Shown in pieces: positions 18,773 to 27,521 of a DNA stretch of 64,000 nt. This DNA comes from Ferirhizobium litorale (GTDB lineage Bacteria > Pseudomonadota > Alphaproteobacteria > Rhizobiales > Rhizobiaceae). The stretch is from the NCBI GenBank assembly GCA_030028905.1, contig JALDYZ010000012.1:62001-126000 (forward strand). Reading direction: 5' to 3'. Positions within the stretch are counted from its first letter, which is position 1; every line of letters starts with the position of its first letter. A program made the position numbers and the translations under genes. The notes under the pieces are model-generated. The model saw nothing but the letters and a program-made list of their open reading frames with translations. It was not told the origin of the DNA and searched no databases.

Positions 18773-20434
18773 TCAGGCGGTAACAGAATGGGGCAGGAGC
18801 ATGCGGCCTGTGCGCTCGCGCTCGATCATGGCCGGCACCTCGTCCGCAGGCACCGGGACCGAAATAAGAAAGCCCTGCGCTTCCGAAACGCCAAGCGCAC
18901 GTGCGAGGTCCATCTGGCCGACGGTTTCGATGCCCTCGATCGTCGTCGTCAGGTTGAAAGTCCGCCCCAGCCGGAGGATCAGTTCCACCAGGCTGGCGTC
19001 GCGCTGGTTGGCGACCATTGCCTTGGCGAAGGTGCGGTCGATCTTCAACTGATCGAGCGGAAAGTCCCGCAGGTTGCTGATCGAGGCAAAGCCGGTACCG
19101 AAATCGTCGAGTGCTATCCGCACTCCCATCTGACGAAGCGCAGCAAGACTGTCGCGGATGACGTCGATTTCGACGGTGAACAGCGATTCCGTCACTTCCA
19201 CCGTCAACCGCCCCGGCGCCAGGCCGCTCTCGGCAAGGCAGGTCCGCACATGCTCGACAAAGGTCCCGTCCTTGAACTGATCGCCTGCGACATTGACCGC
19301 AACGCCGGTCGGAGACGGCCACTTGGCGGCCTCGCGGCAGGCCTCGCTCATCACCCATTTACCGGCGCGTACGATGAGACCGGTCTTTTCCGCCAGCGGG
19401 ATGAATCTGTCGGGCTCGATGATGCCCTTCTGGGGATGCCGCCAGCGCAGCAACGCCTCGAACGAGCGTATCCGGCCGCTCTCGACGCCGACGATCGGCT
19501 GGTATTCGATGAAGAATTCGCCATCGGCAAAGGCCCGCCCCAGATCGCGCTCGATCTCGATGCGCGCCAGCGACTTCTTCGCCATCTTGGGGCAATAGGT
19601 GGCGTAGGACGGCCCATTTACCGCTTTGGCCTCGTAAAGGGCCATGTCCGCCCGTTTCAAGACCGGCGCCAGTTCCCTGTCGACCGGCGTGATGGCGGCT
19701 ACGCCGATGCTGACCCCGGTTGCTATCCGGCCTTCCGACAGATCAAAAGGTTTCCCCGCCTCCTGCTGGATCGCCATGCAGAAGGCATCGATGTCACCGG
19801 TATCATCGGCGGAAAGGAGGATGACGAACTCGTCGCCACCGAGGCGATAGACCTGCCCTCTCCCTCCAAGATGATCGGCGAGACGGGAGCCCAGTGCAAC
19901 GAGGAGCTCGTCTCCGGCATCGTGACCCATCGTGTCGTTGACGAATTTGAACCGATCCAGATCGAGGAGCAGCATAGTGCCGAGGACGGGAGAACCGTTG
20001 CCGCGACCGAGCATGCGGGCGATGTCGTCTTCGAGGCAATATCGGTTGGCAAGTCCGGTCAGACGGTCGAAGCGCGCTTCCCGATGATAGCGTTCGGCGC
20101 TGGCCGCAAGTTCCCTGAAGTGAAAATGCAAAGTCTGTTGCGACTGTCCGGCGAAGAAGCCCGCAGTCGCGCAAATCACCGGAATGGCGGACGTCGCAAG
20201 GCGCAAGGGATCAGAAAACATGAAACCGAAAGCGGATGAAACGCCATGAACGGCAATATCGAGCGAAACGAAAAGGAGCGGGGCGGCAGATCCGATCACG
20301 GCGCCGGCCACTGTGTAACGTTGGGTCGTCGTCGTCAGGAACTTGAATGCCATAACGTAGCTTGCCCCATAAAAGACAGCGCACAGTAACAGCACAAATA
20401 TTAATCTTTCATTATGGAGTAACGTTTCCCACAA
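18773..20434 (-). CDS. Membrane GGDEF-EAL cyclic-di-GMP enzyme
   Basis: About 553 residues. Three to four N-terminal membrane segments (within 1-95), then a diguanylate cyclase domain with intact GGDEF at 199-203 and a phosphodiesterase domain with EALLR at 326-330 and DDFGTGFAS. Both active sites look intact; no RxxD inhibitory site is seen five residues before GGDEF. The farthest start is TTG with no clear ribosome site; an ATG at codon 28 (MAFKFL) would lose the first membrane segment. Divergent from btaA, with only 67 bases between the starts. Confidence 0.87.
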   Translation of the reverse strand: MWETLLHNERLIFVLLLCAVFYGASYVMAFKFLTTTTQRYTVAGAVIGSAAPLLFVSLDIAVHGVSSAFGFMFSDPLRLATSAIPVICATAGFFAGQSQQTLHFHFRELAASAERYHREARFDRLTGLANRYCLEDDIARMLGRGNGSPVLGTMLLLDLDRFKFVNDTMGHDAGDELLVALGSRLADHLGGRGQVYRLGGDEFVILLSADDTGDIDAFCMAIQQEAGKPFDLSEGRIATGVSIGVAAITPVDRELAPVLKRADMALYEAKAVNGPSYATYCPKMAKKSLARIEIERDLGRAFADGEFFIEYQPIVGVESGRIRSFEALLRWRHPQKGIIEPDRFIPLAEKTGLIVRAGKWVMSEACREAAKWPSPTGVAVNVAGDQFKDGTFVEHVRTCLAESGLAPGRLTVEVTESLFTVEIDVIRDSLAALRQMGVRIALDDFGTGFASISNLRDFPLDQLKIDRTFAKAMVANQRDASLVELILRLGRTFNLTTTIEGIETVGQMDLARALGVSEAQGFLISVPVPADEVPAMIERERTGRMLLPHSVTA

Positions 20435-20437
20435 CGC

Positions 20438-20455
20438 GCGTCACAGCACTGTTGC
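20438..20455 (+). promoter_or_regulatory. Degenerate Pho-box-like repeat before btaA
   Basis: GCGTCAC-AGCA-CTGTTGC are two heptamers at 11-bp period, each matching the PhoB half-site CTGTCAT at four of seven positions. Betaine-lipid synthesis is phosphate-controlled in related bacteria, which makes the place suggestive. The match is weak. Confidence 0.3.
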
Positions 20456-20501
20456 ATTGAAAGTATACACGCCGGTCATCAGCAATGGATGGCAGACTCA
20501 C

Positions 20502-21749
20502 ATGACCGACACGGCTCAGGATGCCGGCTTCCGCCGGAACAGAAAACTCAAGGACGCCCTTCTCCAGCACCGTGCCCTTTCCATTGACGGCTTGTCCGAA
20601 CGGCTCTTCGGGCTCCTGTTTTCCGGCATGGTCTACCCGCAGATCTGGGAGGATCCCGAAGTCGACATGAAGGCCATGGACCTGCAGCCGAACCACCGCA
20701 TCGTCACCATCGGTTCGGGCGGTTGCAACGTGCTTGCCTATCTGTCGAAGAAGCCGGCTCGCATCGACGTCGTCGACCTCAATCCCCACCACGTCGCGCT
20801 CAACCGGCTGAAGCTTGCATCCTTCCGCCACCTTCCGTCTCACAGCGATGTCGTCCGGCTCTTCGGCTGCGAGAATGTGCGCAGCAACAGCCAGTCCTAC
20901 GATCTGTTCGTGGCGGCGAACCTCGACCCCGTGACGCGGCAATACTGGAGCGGCCGCAACCGACGCGGCCAGCGCCGGATCAACGTCCTCAACCGCAACA
21001 TCTACAAGACAGGGCTTCTCGGCCGGTTCATCGGCCTTGGACACATCATCGCCCGTGTGCACGGTGTCGACCTTCGGCAATTCGCGCAAGTGCGCTCCGT
21101 TCGCGAACAGAGGCAGTTCTTCGAAGATCGTATCGCCCCGCTGTTCGAAAAACCGCTCATCCGCTGGCTGACCAGTCGCAAGAGTTCGATGTTCGGGCTT
21201 GGCATTCCGCCCCAGCAATTCGACGAGCTTGCAAGCCTCGCCGACGGCAAGTCGATAGCGCCGGTGCTGCGCGAGCGGCTCGAGAAACTTGCCTGCCACT
21301 TCCCGCTGAGGGAGAACTACTTTGCCTGGCAGGCCTTCGCGCGGCGCTATCCTTCATCGAACGAAGGATTTATGCCGACTTACTTGCAGGCGGAGAACTA
21401 TGCGGCCATTCGCGAATGCGCCGACCGGGTGACCGTGCATCACGCCAGCTTCACCGAACTGCTCGCCGGACGTCCCGCAGCATCGGCGGACCGCTACGTC
21501 CTGCTGGACGCACAAGACTGGATGACGGACGCACAGATCAACGCGCTCTGGACCGAGGTCACGAGGACGGCCGCCCCGGGCGCGAGGGTAATCTTCCGCA
21601 CCGCCGCCGAAAAGAGCGTGATCGAGGGCCGGCTCTCGCCCGCCATACGCGACCAGTGGAGCTACCTCGAAGCGCGTTCGCAGGAACTGAACACGCTGGA
21701 TCGATCGGCGATCTATGGCGGCTTCCACATCTACGAGAAAGCCGCCTGA
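20502..21749 (+). CDS. btaA: BtaA, SAM:diacylglycerol 3-amino-3-carboxypropyltransferase
   Basis: First step of betaine lipid (DGTS) synthesis: moves the aminocarboxypropyl group of SAM to diacylglycerol, giving diacylglyceryl homoserine. The 415-residue product (ATG start, MTDTAQDAGF) has the family N-terminus with GLLFSGMVYPQIWEDP and a SAM fold starting at VTIGSGGCNVLAYL with DVVDLNPHH. Known from Sinorhizobium meliloti and Rhodobacter sphaeroides, where the lipid replaces phospholipid under phosphate limitation. The btaB ATG overlaps its stop (TGATG). Confidence 0.93.
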   Translation: MTDTAQDAGFRRNRKLKDALLQHRALSIDGLSERLFGLLFSGMVYPQIWEDPEVDMKAMDLQPNHRIVTIGSGGCNVLAYLSKKPARIDVVDLNPHHVALNRLKLASFRHLPSHSDVVRLFGCENVRSNSQSYDLFVAANLDPVTRQYWSGRNRRGQRRINVLNRNIYKTGLLGRFIGLGHIIARVHGVDLRQFAQVRSVREQRQFFEDRIAPLFEKPLIRWLTSRKSSMFGLGIPPQQFDELASLADGKSIAPVLRERLEKLACHFPLRENYFAWQAFARRYPSSNEGFMPTYLQAENYAAIRECADRVTVHHASFTELLAGRPAASADRYVLLDAQDWMTDAQINALWTEVTRTAAPGARVIFRTAAEKSVIEGRLSPAIRDQWSYLEARSQELNTLDRSAIYGGFHIYEKAA

Positions 21750-22417
21750 TGTCGGGCCAGATGGAAAGCGCGCTGGCCGGTGTCAGCCATGCGGACCGCA
21801 TGGACCGCATGTATCGCTACCAGCGGCACATCTATGACATCACCCGCAAGTACTACCTGCTTGGCCGAGACCGCATGATCGCCGGCCTGCACGTGCCGCA
21901 GGCTGGCTCGTTGCTTGAAATCGGTTGCGGCACCGGCCGCAATCTTCTCATCGCACGAAGGACCTATCCGTCGGCGCGCCTCTACGGCCTCGACATTTCG
22001 GCCGAGATGCTGGCGTCGGCACGGCGCAATTTCGAGAGCGCCGGCAGCACGCCGACATTCGCAGTCGCCGATGCCACCACCTTCACGCCGCAGGATCTCG
22101 GCGCATCCGGATTCGACCGGATCATGATTTCCTATGCGCTGTCGATGATCCCCGACTGGGAACGTTCGATCGATGCGGCCCTCTCCGCACTCAATCCCAG
22201 CGGTTCTCTGCACGTTGTCGACTTCGGGCAGCAGGAGCGTCTACCCGCCTGGTCCGGCGCATTGCTGAAGGCATGGCTCGCGCGCTTTCACGTCACGCCG
22301 AGGGCGGCACTGGAGGCGGAACTCGCGGCAAAGGCACGCGCGGCCGGAATGCACCTGACCTTCGAAAAGCCGTATCGCGGCTACGCATGGCATGCGGTTG
22401 TTGCACGCAATCCTTAA
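21749..22417 (+). CDS. btaB: BtaB, diacylglyceryl-homoserine N-methyltransferase
   Basis: Second step of DGTS synthesis: three SAM-dependent N-methylations of diacylglyceryl homoserine. The product has 222 residues, with class I methyltransferase motifs LLEIGCGTGRNL and YGLDISAEML, then VADATTF and MISYALSMIPDW. It starts inside the btaA stop codon, so the two are co-translated; this pairing is diagnostic. No membrane segment; probably membrane-associated at its lipid substrate. Confidence 0.93.
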   Translation: MSGQMESALAGVSHADRMDRMYRYQRHIYDITRKYYLLGRDRMIAGLHVPQAGSLLEIGCGTGRNLLIARRTYPSARLYGLDISAEMLASARRNFESAGSTPTFAVADATTFTPQDLGASGFDRIMISYALSMIPDWERSIDAALSALNPSGSLHVVDFGQQERLPAWSGALLKAWLARFHVTPRAALEAELAAKARAAGMHLTFEKPYRGYAWHAVVARNP

Positions 22418-22546
22418 TCGGTGGCTTGCCATTACCGAATATTTACTATGATGTGGTGGAAAATGGGGACACGCTTCGAGAGGGAATAGCGGCCGGAACG
22501 CCGCGGCTTGAGGCAGAAAATTCATTCACATCAAGACGGATCGTTC

Positions 22547-23326
22547 ATGCGGCGCTTTATTCCGGCTCTCCTGCCACTGGCGATGTTGCTCACCGGATGC
22601 ACCACCGGTGCCTATGATCTGGTTGAAACCGCAGCGATCGCGCCCCGCTACGAAGACAAGGATCCGCAGGATTTCGGCTACAATCATCCGCACCGCTATC
22701 CCGTCCACGGCATCGACGTGTCCAAGTGGCAGGGTGACATTCAGTGGCAGAAGGTAAAGGATTCCGGCGTCTCCTTTGCCTTCATCAAGGCGACCGAGGG
22801 CAAGGACCGGCTCGATTCACGCTTCCATGAATACTGGCAGCGCGCCAACGCCGTCGGCATTCCGCATGCACCCTACCACTTCCTCTATTTTTGCTCCACC
22901 GCCGACGAGCAGGCGGACTGGTTCATCCGCAACGTGCCCAAGGCATCAATGGACCTGCCGCCGGTGCTCGACGCCGAATGGAACGGCCATTCCCCGACCT
23001 GCCGCAAGCGCCCCGATCCCGAGACCGTTCGCCGCGTGATGCAGCGCTTCATGGATCGCCTCGAGGCGCACTACGGCAAGCGGCCGATCATCTATACCTC
23101 TGTCGACTTCCACCGCGACAATCTCGTAGGTCACTTCCGAAACTATCACTTCTGGGTGCGTTCGGTCGCGGCGCACCCGAAAGACATCTATGCAGATCGC
23201 ACCTGGGCCTTCTGGCAGTACACCTCGACCGCGGTGGTTCCGGGGATCCCCGGCCTGACCGATATCAATGTTTTTGCCGGCTCGCCGAAGAACTGGCAAA
23301 AGTGGGTCGCGTCTGTGTCGAACTGA
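22547..23326 (+). CDS. GH25 lysozyme-family lipoprotein
   Basis: A 259-residue product, starting at the ATG giving MRRFIPALLPLAMLLTGC, a lipoprotein signal ending in a lipobox cysteine. The rest is a single glycoside hydrolase 25 domain: GIDVSKWQGD at the start of the barrel, FIKATEG, APYHFLYF, the catalytic acidic pair in VLDAEWNG and WQYTST at the end. Such enzymes cleave beta-1,4 bonds in peptidoglycan. It is complete and unlinked to phage genes, so a housekeeping wall function is more likely than a prophage remnant. Confidence 0.87.
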   Translation: MRRFIPALLPLAMLLTGCTTGAYDLVETAAIAPRYEDKDPQDFGYNHPHRYPVHGIDVSKWQGDIQWQKVKDSGVSFAFIKATEGKDRLDSRFHEYWQRANAVGIPHAPYHFLYFCSTADEQADWFIRNVPKASMDLPPVLDAEWNGHSPTCRKRPDPETVRRVMQRFMDRLEAHYGKRPIIYTSVDFHRDNLVGHFRNYHFWVRSVAAHPKDIYADRTWAFWQYTSTAVVPGIPGLTDINVFAGSPKNWQKWVASVSN

Positions 23327-23407
23327 CGCAAAATTGGCGATATTTCTTGCATCTTTCACCATGACCTGTGAAAGCCACACAATCATTTTGACGAGAAGGA
23401 TTGCCCC

Positions 23408-24598
23408 ATGCACCGCATGTTCATGCGCCGCGCTGCCCTTGCCTTTAGTTTCTCAGCCATCCTGGCATCGTCCGCAGCCGCGCAGAGCTGCGGCGGAGAT
23501 CTTGCGACCTTCCTCGAGGGTGTGAAAGCCGAGGCAGTGGCTGCTGGCGTCTCGCCCGATGCCGCGGACCGCACCCTTTCCGGCGCCCGCATCGATCAGA
23601 AGGTGCTGAGCCGGGATCGCGCCCAGGGCGTCTTCAAGCAGACATTCCTCGAATTCTCGCAGCGCACGGTCAGCCAGGCGCGTCTCGATATCGGCCGCCA
23701 GAAGATGAAGCAGTATGCCGAAGTCTTTGCCCGCGCCGAGAGCGAGTTCGGTGTGCCGCCCGGGGTGATCACGGCATTCTGGGCGATGGAGACCGATTTC
23801 GGCGCCGTCCAGGGCGACTTCAACACCCGCAACGCTCTGGTGACCCTCTCGCACGACTGCCGCCGCCCCGAACTCTTCCGTCCGCAACTGATCGCGCTGA
23901 TGAAGATGGTGGAGCACGGAGATATCGATCCGGCAACCAGCACCGGCGCTTGGGCGGGCGAGATCGGACAGGTCCAGATGCTGCCCAGGGATATCATCGC
24001 CTATGGTGTCGACGGCGACGGCGACGGGCACGTGCGCCTGAAGGACAGTTCGCCCGACGCCATCATAACGGCAGCGAAGTTCATCCAGAGCCTCGGCTTC
24101 CGTCGCGGCGAGCCGTGGATCCAGGAGGTTACGCTGCCGGACAATCTCCCCTGGGAAAAGACCGGCCTTGGCGGCGCGCTGAGCGCCGGCGACTGGTTCG
24201 CCCAGGGCGTGAAGCCACGCGACGGCAATACCGCTTTCTCCTCCCTGCCCGCATCGCTGATCCTGCCGCAGGGGCGCAAGGGAGCCGCCTTCCTGACCTA
24301 CCCGAACTTTGACATCTATCTCGAGTGGAACAAGTCCTTCATATACACCACCTCGGCCGCCTATTTCGCCACCCGCCTGATGGGTGCGGAGCCCTACCTC
24401 AAGGGCCAGCCGGAGGCAGGCCTCGGCGACGAGCAGATGCGGGCGCTGCAGGAGAAGCTTCAGGCGCTCGGCCATGACGTCGGCAAGGTTGACGGCATCC
24501 TGGGCGCCGGCACGCGCGTCGCCATCCAGAAGGAGCAGCAGCGCCTCGGCATGGCCGCCGACGGCTGGGCCACCCCGGAGCTCCTGAGCGCGCTCTGA
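23408..24598 (+). CDS. MltB-like lytic transglycosylase with peptidoglycan-binding domain
   Basis: 396 residues. Signal peptide with cut after SSAAA or AQS (no lipobox, so soluble, unlike E. coli MltB). The SLT_2 catalytic domain has the Glu at about residue 128 in AMETDFGA, then IGQVQMLPRD and VDGDGDG. The C-terminal 60 residues (LQEKLQALGHDVGKVDGIL) form a PG_binding_1 domain. The start follows GAAGGATTGCCCC. It lies 81 bases after the GH25 gene and may share its transcript. Confidence 0.9.
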   Translation: MHRMFMRRAALAFSFSAILASSAAAQSCGGDLATFLEGVKAEAVAAGVSPDAADRTLSGARIDQKVLSRDRAQGVFKQTFLEFSQRTVSQARLDIGRQKMKQYAEVFARAESEFGVPPGVITAFWAMETDFGAVQGDFNTRNALVTLSHDCRRPELFRPQLIALMKMVEHGDIDPATSTGAWAGEIGQVQMLPRDIIAYGVDGDGDGHVRLKDSSPDAIITAAKFIQSLGFRRGEPWIQEVTLPDNLPWEKTGLGGALSAGDWFAQGVKPRDGNTAFSSLPASLILPQGRKGAAFLTYPNFDIYLEWNKSFIYTTSAAYFATRLMGAEPYLKGQPEAGLGDEQMRALQEKLQALGHDVGKVDGILGAGTRVAIQKEQQRLGMAADGWATPELLSAL

Positions 24599-25072
24599 CG
24601 GAGCGATCTGCTTGATGAATCAAAGAGTCGCGCCATACGCCTTCGGGGTGGCGCGGCTCTTCCGCATTTTGCAGGTTGCAATGCAACGTGAGATGTTTTT
24701 GCGGCGATCTGCTGTCGTGCCGGTCCCGTCCCGGAGAATTGACGCCGCGAGGCCCCCAGGGGACCCCAGCAACGTCATTGCGGCATTTTCGCCACACTTC
24801 TCCAAAAAGTGGATGTGCCAACCAATTGGTTTAAAAGGAAAGTTAGCGCCAGAAGATTCGCAGAACACGGAATGTGGCGACAACGGGGCCGGGCTAACCA
24901 AGTATTAAATGGCGAAAATATTTCGTGATCATATTTTTCTATATTTTTTCAATACGTTAAGGTGATTACTCACAGGCGTTTGGGGCTTCTTCTTGCACCG
25001 CAGCATCGAAAGTGGCTTTTCATCCGCCACAAAACGGACATATCATTTAAGCGTAAACACAAGGAGGCAGAC
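24599..25072. other. Intergenic region after the MltB-like gene
   Basis: Roughly 470 bases without a supported gene. It begins with a terminator-like hairpin (separate entry). The last 170 bases are AT-rich (ATATTTTTCTATATTTTTTC around 24930-24950), an obvious drop from the surroundings, and probably hold the promoter of the small membrane peptide that follows. I could not assign a precise -35/-10 pair. Confidence 0.5.
24623..24665 (+). terminator. Terminator after the MltB-like gene
   Basis: AAGAGTCGCGCCA pairs with TGGCGCGGCTCTT (one mismatch) around a short loop, ending in TTCCGCATTTT. It lies 25 bases after the stop codon. Confidence 0.55.
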
Positions 25073-25150
25073 ATGGGACTGACTCAATCAATCAATGTCC
25101 TATTGGTCGGTGCGGCGTTTGTGTTCGTAGCTGCCATGCTGTTCATCTGA
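25073..25150 (+). CDS. 25-residue single-span membrane peptide
   Basis: A very short gene: the product opens MGLTQSINVLLVGAAFVF and ends AAMLFI. It has a textbook ribosome site, AAGGAGG six bases before the ATG, an AT-rich upstream region and a strong intrinsic terminator 80 bases downstream. Nearly the whole peptide is one hydrophobic helix. Function is unknown; such peptides often modulate a membrane partner. The combination of strong start signal and own terminator is the reason for calling it; protein sequence alone would not suffice. Confidence 0.65.
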   Translation: MGLTQSINVLLVGAAFVFVAAMLFI

Positions 25151-25229
25151 GCAGACGACAGTTGAAGTCCTGGCGGTTCTTGAGGAACTGCAGTACCGCT
25201 TCACATTTCAAGATACAGATCAAGAGAGC

Positions 25230-25270
25230 AAGCGCCGAACACCTGAAGGTGGCGGCGCTTGTTTTCTTTT
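25230..25270 (+). terminator. Intrinsic terminator of the small membrane peptide gene
   Basis: AAGCGCCG-a-ACACCT-ga-AGGTG-g-CGGCGCTT folds into a near-perfect hairpin and is followed by GTTTTCTTTT. It also lies beyond the 3-prime end of the convergent metF. Confidence 0.8.
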
Positions 25271-25334
25271 GCCCGCAGCCGGGAACGTGGTGAGCAGTGC
25301 CCTCGTTCGATAGCCCTCGACCCCGGAACTGGCG

Positions 25335-26246
25335 CTACGCAGCAGCGCCGGCGTCGGCCGCCCTGCCCGCACGTTCCAGCCCCAACCGTTCAAGCACCGC
25401 GGATGTCAATTGCGAACGGTTCATCGTATAGATGTGGAACTCGTTCACACCGCGCCTGCAAAGATCGGCAATCTGCTCCGCCGCGATGCTGGTCGCGATT
25501 TTGGCGCGTTCCGCCGGATGGTCCTCGGTGCCTGCAAACCGCTCGTCGAGCCATGATGGTACCGAGGAACCACAGGCACTCGCGAACCGCTTCAACTGGG
25601 CAAGGTTCTGGATCGGCATGATGCCCGGCACGACAGGCACGGAAATGCCCGCGGCCCTGACCCGCTCCAGGTAGCGCTCGTATACGTCGTTGTCGAAGAA
25701 GAACTGGGTGAGCGCCCGGTGAGCGCCGTTGTCGACCTTGCGCTTCAGCATGTCGATATCAGCCGAGACATCGCGGCTCTCGGGGTGCTTTTCCGGATAG
25801 GCGGAGACGGAGATCTCGAAATCGGCTATGCCGCGCAGAGCCCCCGCAAGTTCGGCCGCGTTGGCATAGCCGCCCGGATGCGGCTGGTAGGCCGCGCCGA
25901 CCCCCTGAACCGGATCGCCGCGCAGCGCCACAAAATGGTTGACGCCGACGGCGCGGAACTCGTCCACCACCTGGTGAACCTCCTCGCGCGTCGCCCCGAC
26001 GCAGGTCAGGTGCGCCGCGGTCTTCAACGGCGTTTCGTCGATAAGGCGGCGCACGGTCGACAATGTCGGCGCCTTGGTCGACCCGCCGGCGCCGTAGGTC
26101 ACCGAAACGAATTCCGGCTTCCAGTCGACAAGATCGCTGATAGAGGCCCAGAGCTGCGCCTCCATGTCCTCGGCTTTTGCGGGAAAGAACTCGAAGGAAA
26201 TGCGAATGTCCGCACGCTCGGCAGCACTCAACGGGACAAAGCTCAT
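25335..26246 (-). CDS. metF: 5,10-methylenetetrahydrofolate reductase MetF
   Basis: FAD enzyme making 5-methyl-THF for methionine synthesis. 303 residues from the ATG after AAGGAATTGAG. Motifs: ISFEFFPAK near the N-terminus (catalytic Glu of EFFPxK), VSVTYGAGGST, HLTCVG, ALRGDPVQG, and TQFFFDND. Length matches bacterial MetF. It begins one base after the stop of the ArsR-type regulator, so the two are one transcript; control is presumably by that regulator in response to the SAM/SAH cycle. Confidence 0.95.
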   Translation of the reverse strand: MSFVPLSAAERADIRISFEFFPAKAEDMEAQLWASISDLVDWKPEFVSVTYGAGGSTKAPTLSTVRRLIDETPLKTAAHLTCVGATREEVHQVVDEFRAVGVNHFVALRGDPVQGVGAAYQPHPGGYANAAELAGALRGIADFEISVSAYPEKHPESRDVSADIDMLKRKVDNGAHRALTQFFFDNDVYERYLERVRAAGISVPVVPGIMPIQNLAQLKRFASACGSSVPSWLDERFAGTEDHPAERAKIATSIAAEQIADLCRRGVNEFHIYTMNRSQLTSAVLERLGLERAGRAADAGAAA

Positions 26247-26247
26247 C

Positions 26248-27249
26248 TCAATTCCTTTCAAGTACGTCCAGGGTCTCGGCGTTCTCCGGCATGGCGCCCT
26301 CGGACCGCTCATTGCGCGCAAGCCAGATCGTCACCGTCAACGCGTCGCCTTCCATGCCGGAATCGAGGTCGCGCGTGCCCTCGACGCGCAGGCCGGATTT
26401 TTTCAGCCAGTCCGACATCGTCTGGGCGGAGAAGCCGAGCCGCACATGGGCGTGCTCGTCGCGCAGCCGCTCCACGCTGTGCGGGGCGAGGTCGATAATC
26501 ACCAGACGTCCATTCGGCTTGAGCATGCGCGCAGCCTCGGAGATCGCCAGTTCCGGCTGGTCGAGGAAGTGCAGGACCTGATGGATGGTGACGAGCTCGA
26601 AGCCGTGGCTGTCGATCGGCAGGTTGAATATGTCGCCGTGGCGAACGGTCGCCTTGGTGACGCCGGCCTTGTCGAGATTGGCGCGCGCCACCGCGAGCAT
26701 GTCGCGGCTGGCATCGACGCCGAGCGCGCGGCGATAGTGGCCCTCGAGCAGTTGCAGGATACGGCCCGTGCCGGTGCCAAGGTCGAGCAGCGCGTCGATA
26801 GGTTCGTCCCCGACAAGATCGAGAATGGCAGCCTCGACGTCCGCATCGCTGACATGAAGCCGGCGCATCACGTCCCAATCGGCGGCATTGCGGCTGAAAT
26901 AGTCCTGCGCCCGCTCCGCGCGCACCCGCTTGACGGTGGCAAGGCGTTCGCCGTCGCGCAACAATACCGGATCGTTCTCCGAGGTGGCGCCCAGCAGCAT
27001 GCGCACCAGCGCCACCGCCTTGCCGTCCTGCTTGAGCCGGAAATAGGCCCAGGCGCCCTCCTGATAGCGGTCGATGAGGTCGGCCTCCGCCAGCAATTTC
27101 AGGTGACGCGAAATTCGCGGCTGCGATTGCCCGAGGATTTCGGTAAGATCGGTGACCGTCAGGTCGCCAGCAGCCAACAGTGCAAGAAGACGTAACCGGG
27201 TCGGTTCCCCCGCCGCCTTCAACACATCCACCAAGCCGTCCAATCCCAT
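26248..27249 (-). CDS. sahR: ArsR-family regulator with SAM/SAH-binding methyltransferase domain (SahR-like)
   Basis: 333 residues from the ATG giving MGLDGLVDVLKAAGEPTRL; an ATG 36 bases upstream lies inside the putative operator and lacks a ribosome site. The N-terminal 90 residues are an ArsR winged helix (LTEILGQSQPRISRHLKLL recognition region). From about 130 a class I methyltransferase fold follows (LLDLGTGTGRILQLL, LGVDASRDM). This architecture next to metF matches SahR, a known regulator of the methionine cycle that senses S-adenosylhomocysteine. No metal-binding ArsR cysteines are seen. Assignment by architecture and context. Confidence 0.82.
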   Translation of the reverse strand: MGLDGLVDVLKAAGEPTRLRLLALLAAGDLTVTDLTEILGQSQPRISRHLKLLAEADLIDRYQEGAWAYFRLKQDGKAVALVRMLLGATSENDPVLLRDGERLATVKRVRAERAQDYFSRNAADWDVMRRLHVSDADVEAAILDLVGDEPIDALLDLGTGTGRILQLLEGHYRRALGVDASRDMLAVARANLDKAGVTKATVRHGDIFNLPIDSHGFELVTIHQVLHFLDQPELAISEAARMLKPNGRLVIIDLAPHSVERLRDEHAHVRLGFSAQTMSDWLKKSGLRVEGTRDLDSGMEGDALTVTIWLARNERSEGAMPENAETLDVLERN

Positions 27250-27282
27250 CTTCACCAAGTTCGCCACCCGACATCCAATCAA

Positions 27283-27304
27283 CATATAAAGATATGTTTA
27301 TGTG
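27283..27304. promoter_or_regulatory. Palindromic operator before the sahR-metF transcript
   Basis: CATATAAA-GATATG-TTTATGTG is a 22-bp near-palindrome (arms agree in seven of eight positions, central ATAT). It lies just upstream of the regulator start on the minus strand, the place for an autoregulatory ArsR-family operator. Binding is inferred. Confidence 0.6.
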
Positions 27305-27467
27305 AATTGAAATCGTGACGCAAGCGGAAATCGCGTTGTCGTGAATTGTCCCGCTGCGGGCCATTGCAGCAAAGGTGCTGCAATTGCGCCGAAAGCGCTC
27401 TCCGGCCGGGGCGTCGTTGCCGGCCGACGGCTGCACCCTCATTGCGATTGGACCATCCATATGTGCA

Positions 27468-27496
27468 ATAAAAAACCCCGGCAACAAGCCGGGGTT
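27468..27496 (-). terminator. Intrinsic terminator of ettA
   Basis: On the minus strand CCCCGGC-ttgtt-GCCGGGG is followed by TTTTTTATT: a 7-bp (9 with flanking AA/TT) perfect GC stem, short loop and clean T-run, 26 bases after the ettA stop. Confidence 0.9.
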
Positions 27497-27521
27497 CTGA
27501 GGATGATGGGTTTCGAAGAGA

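Noticed and set aside
22547..23326. Prophage endolysin
   Set aside because: GH25 gene carries a lipoprotein signal and has no phage neighbours.
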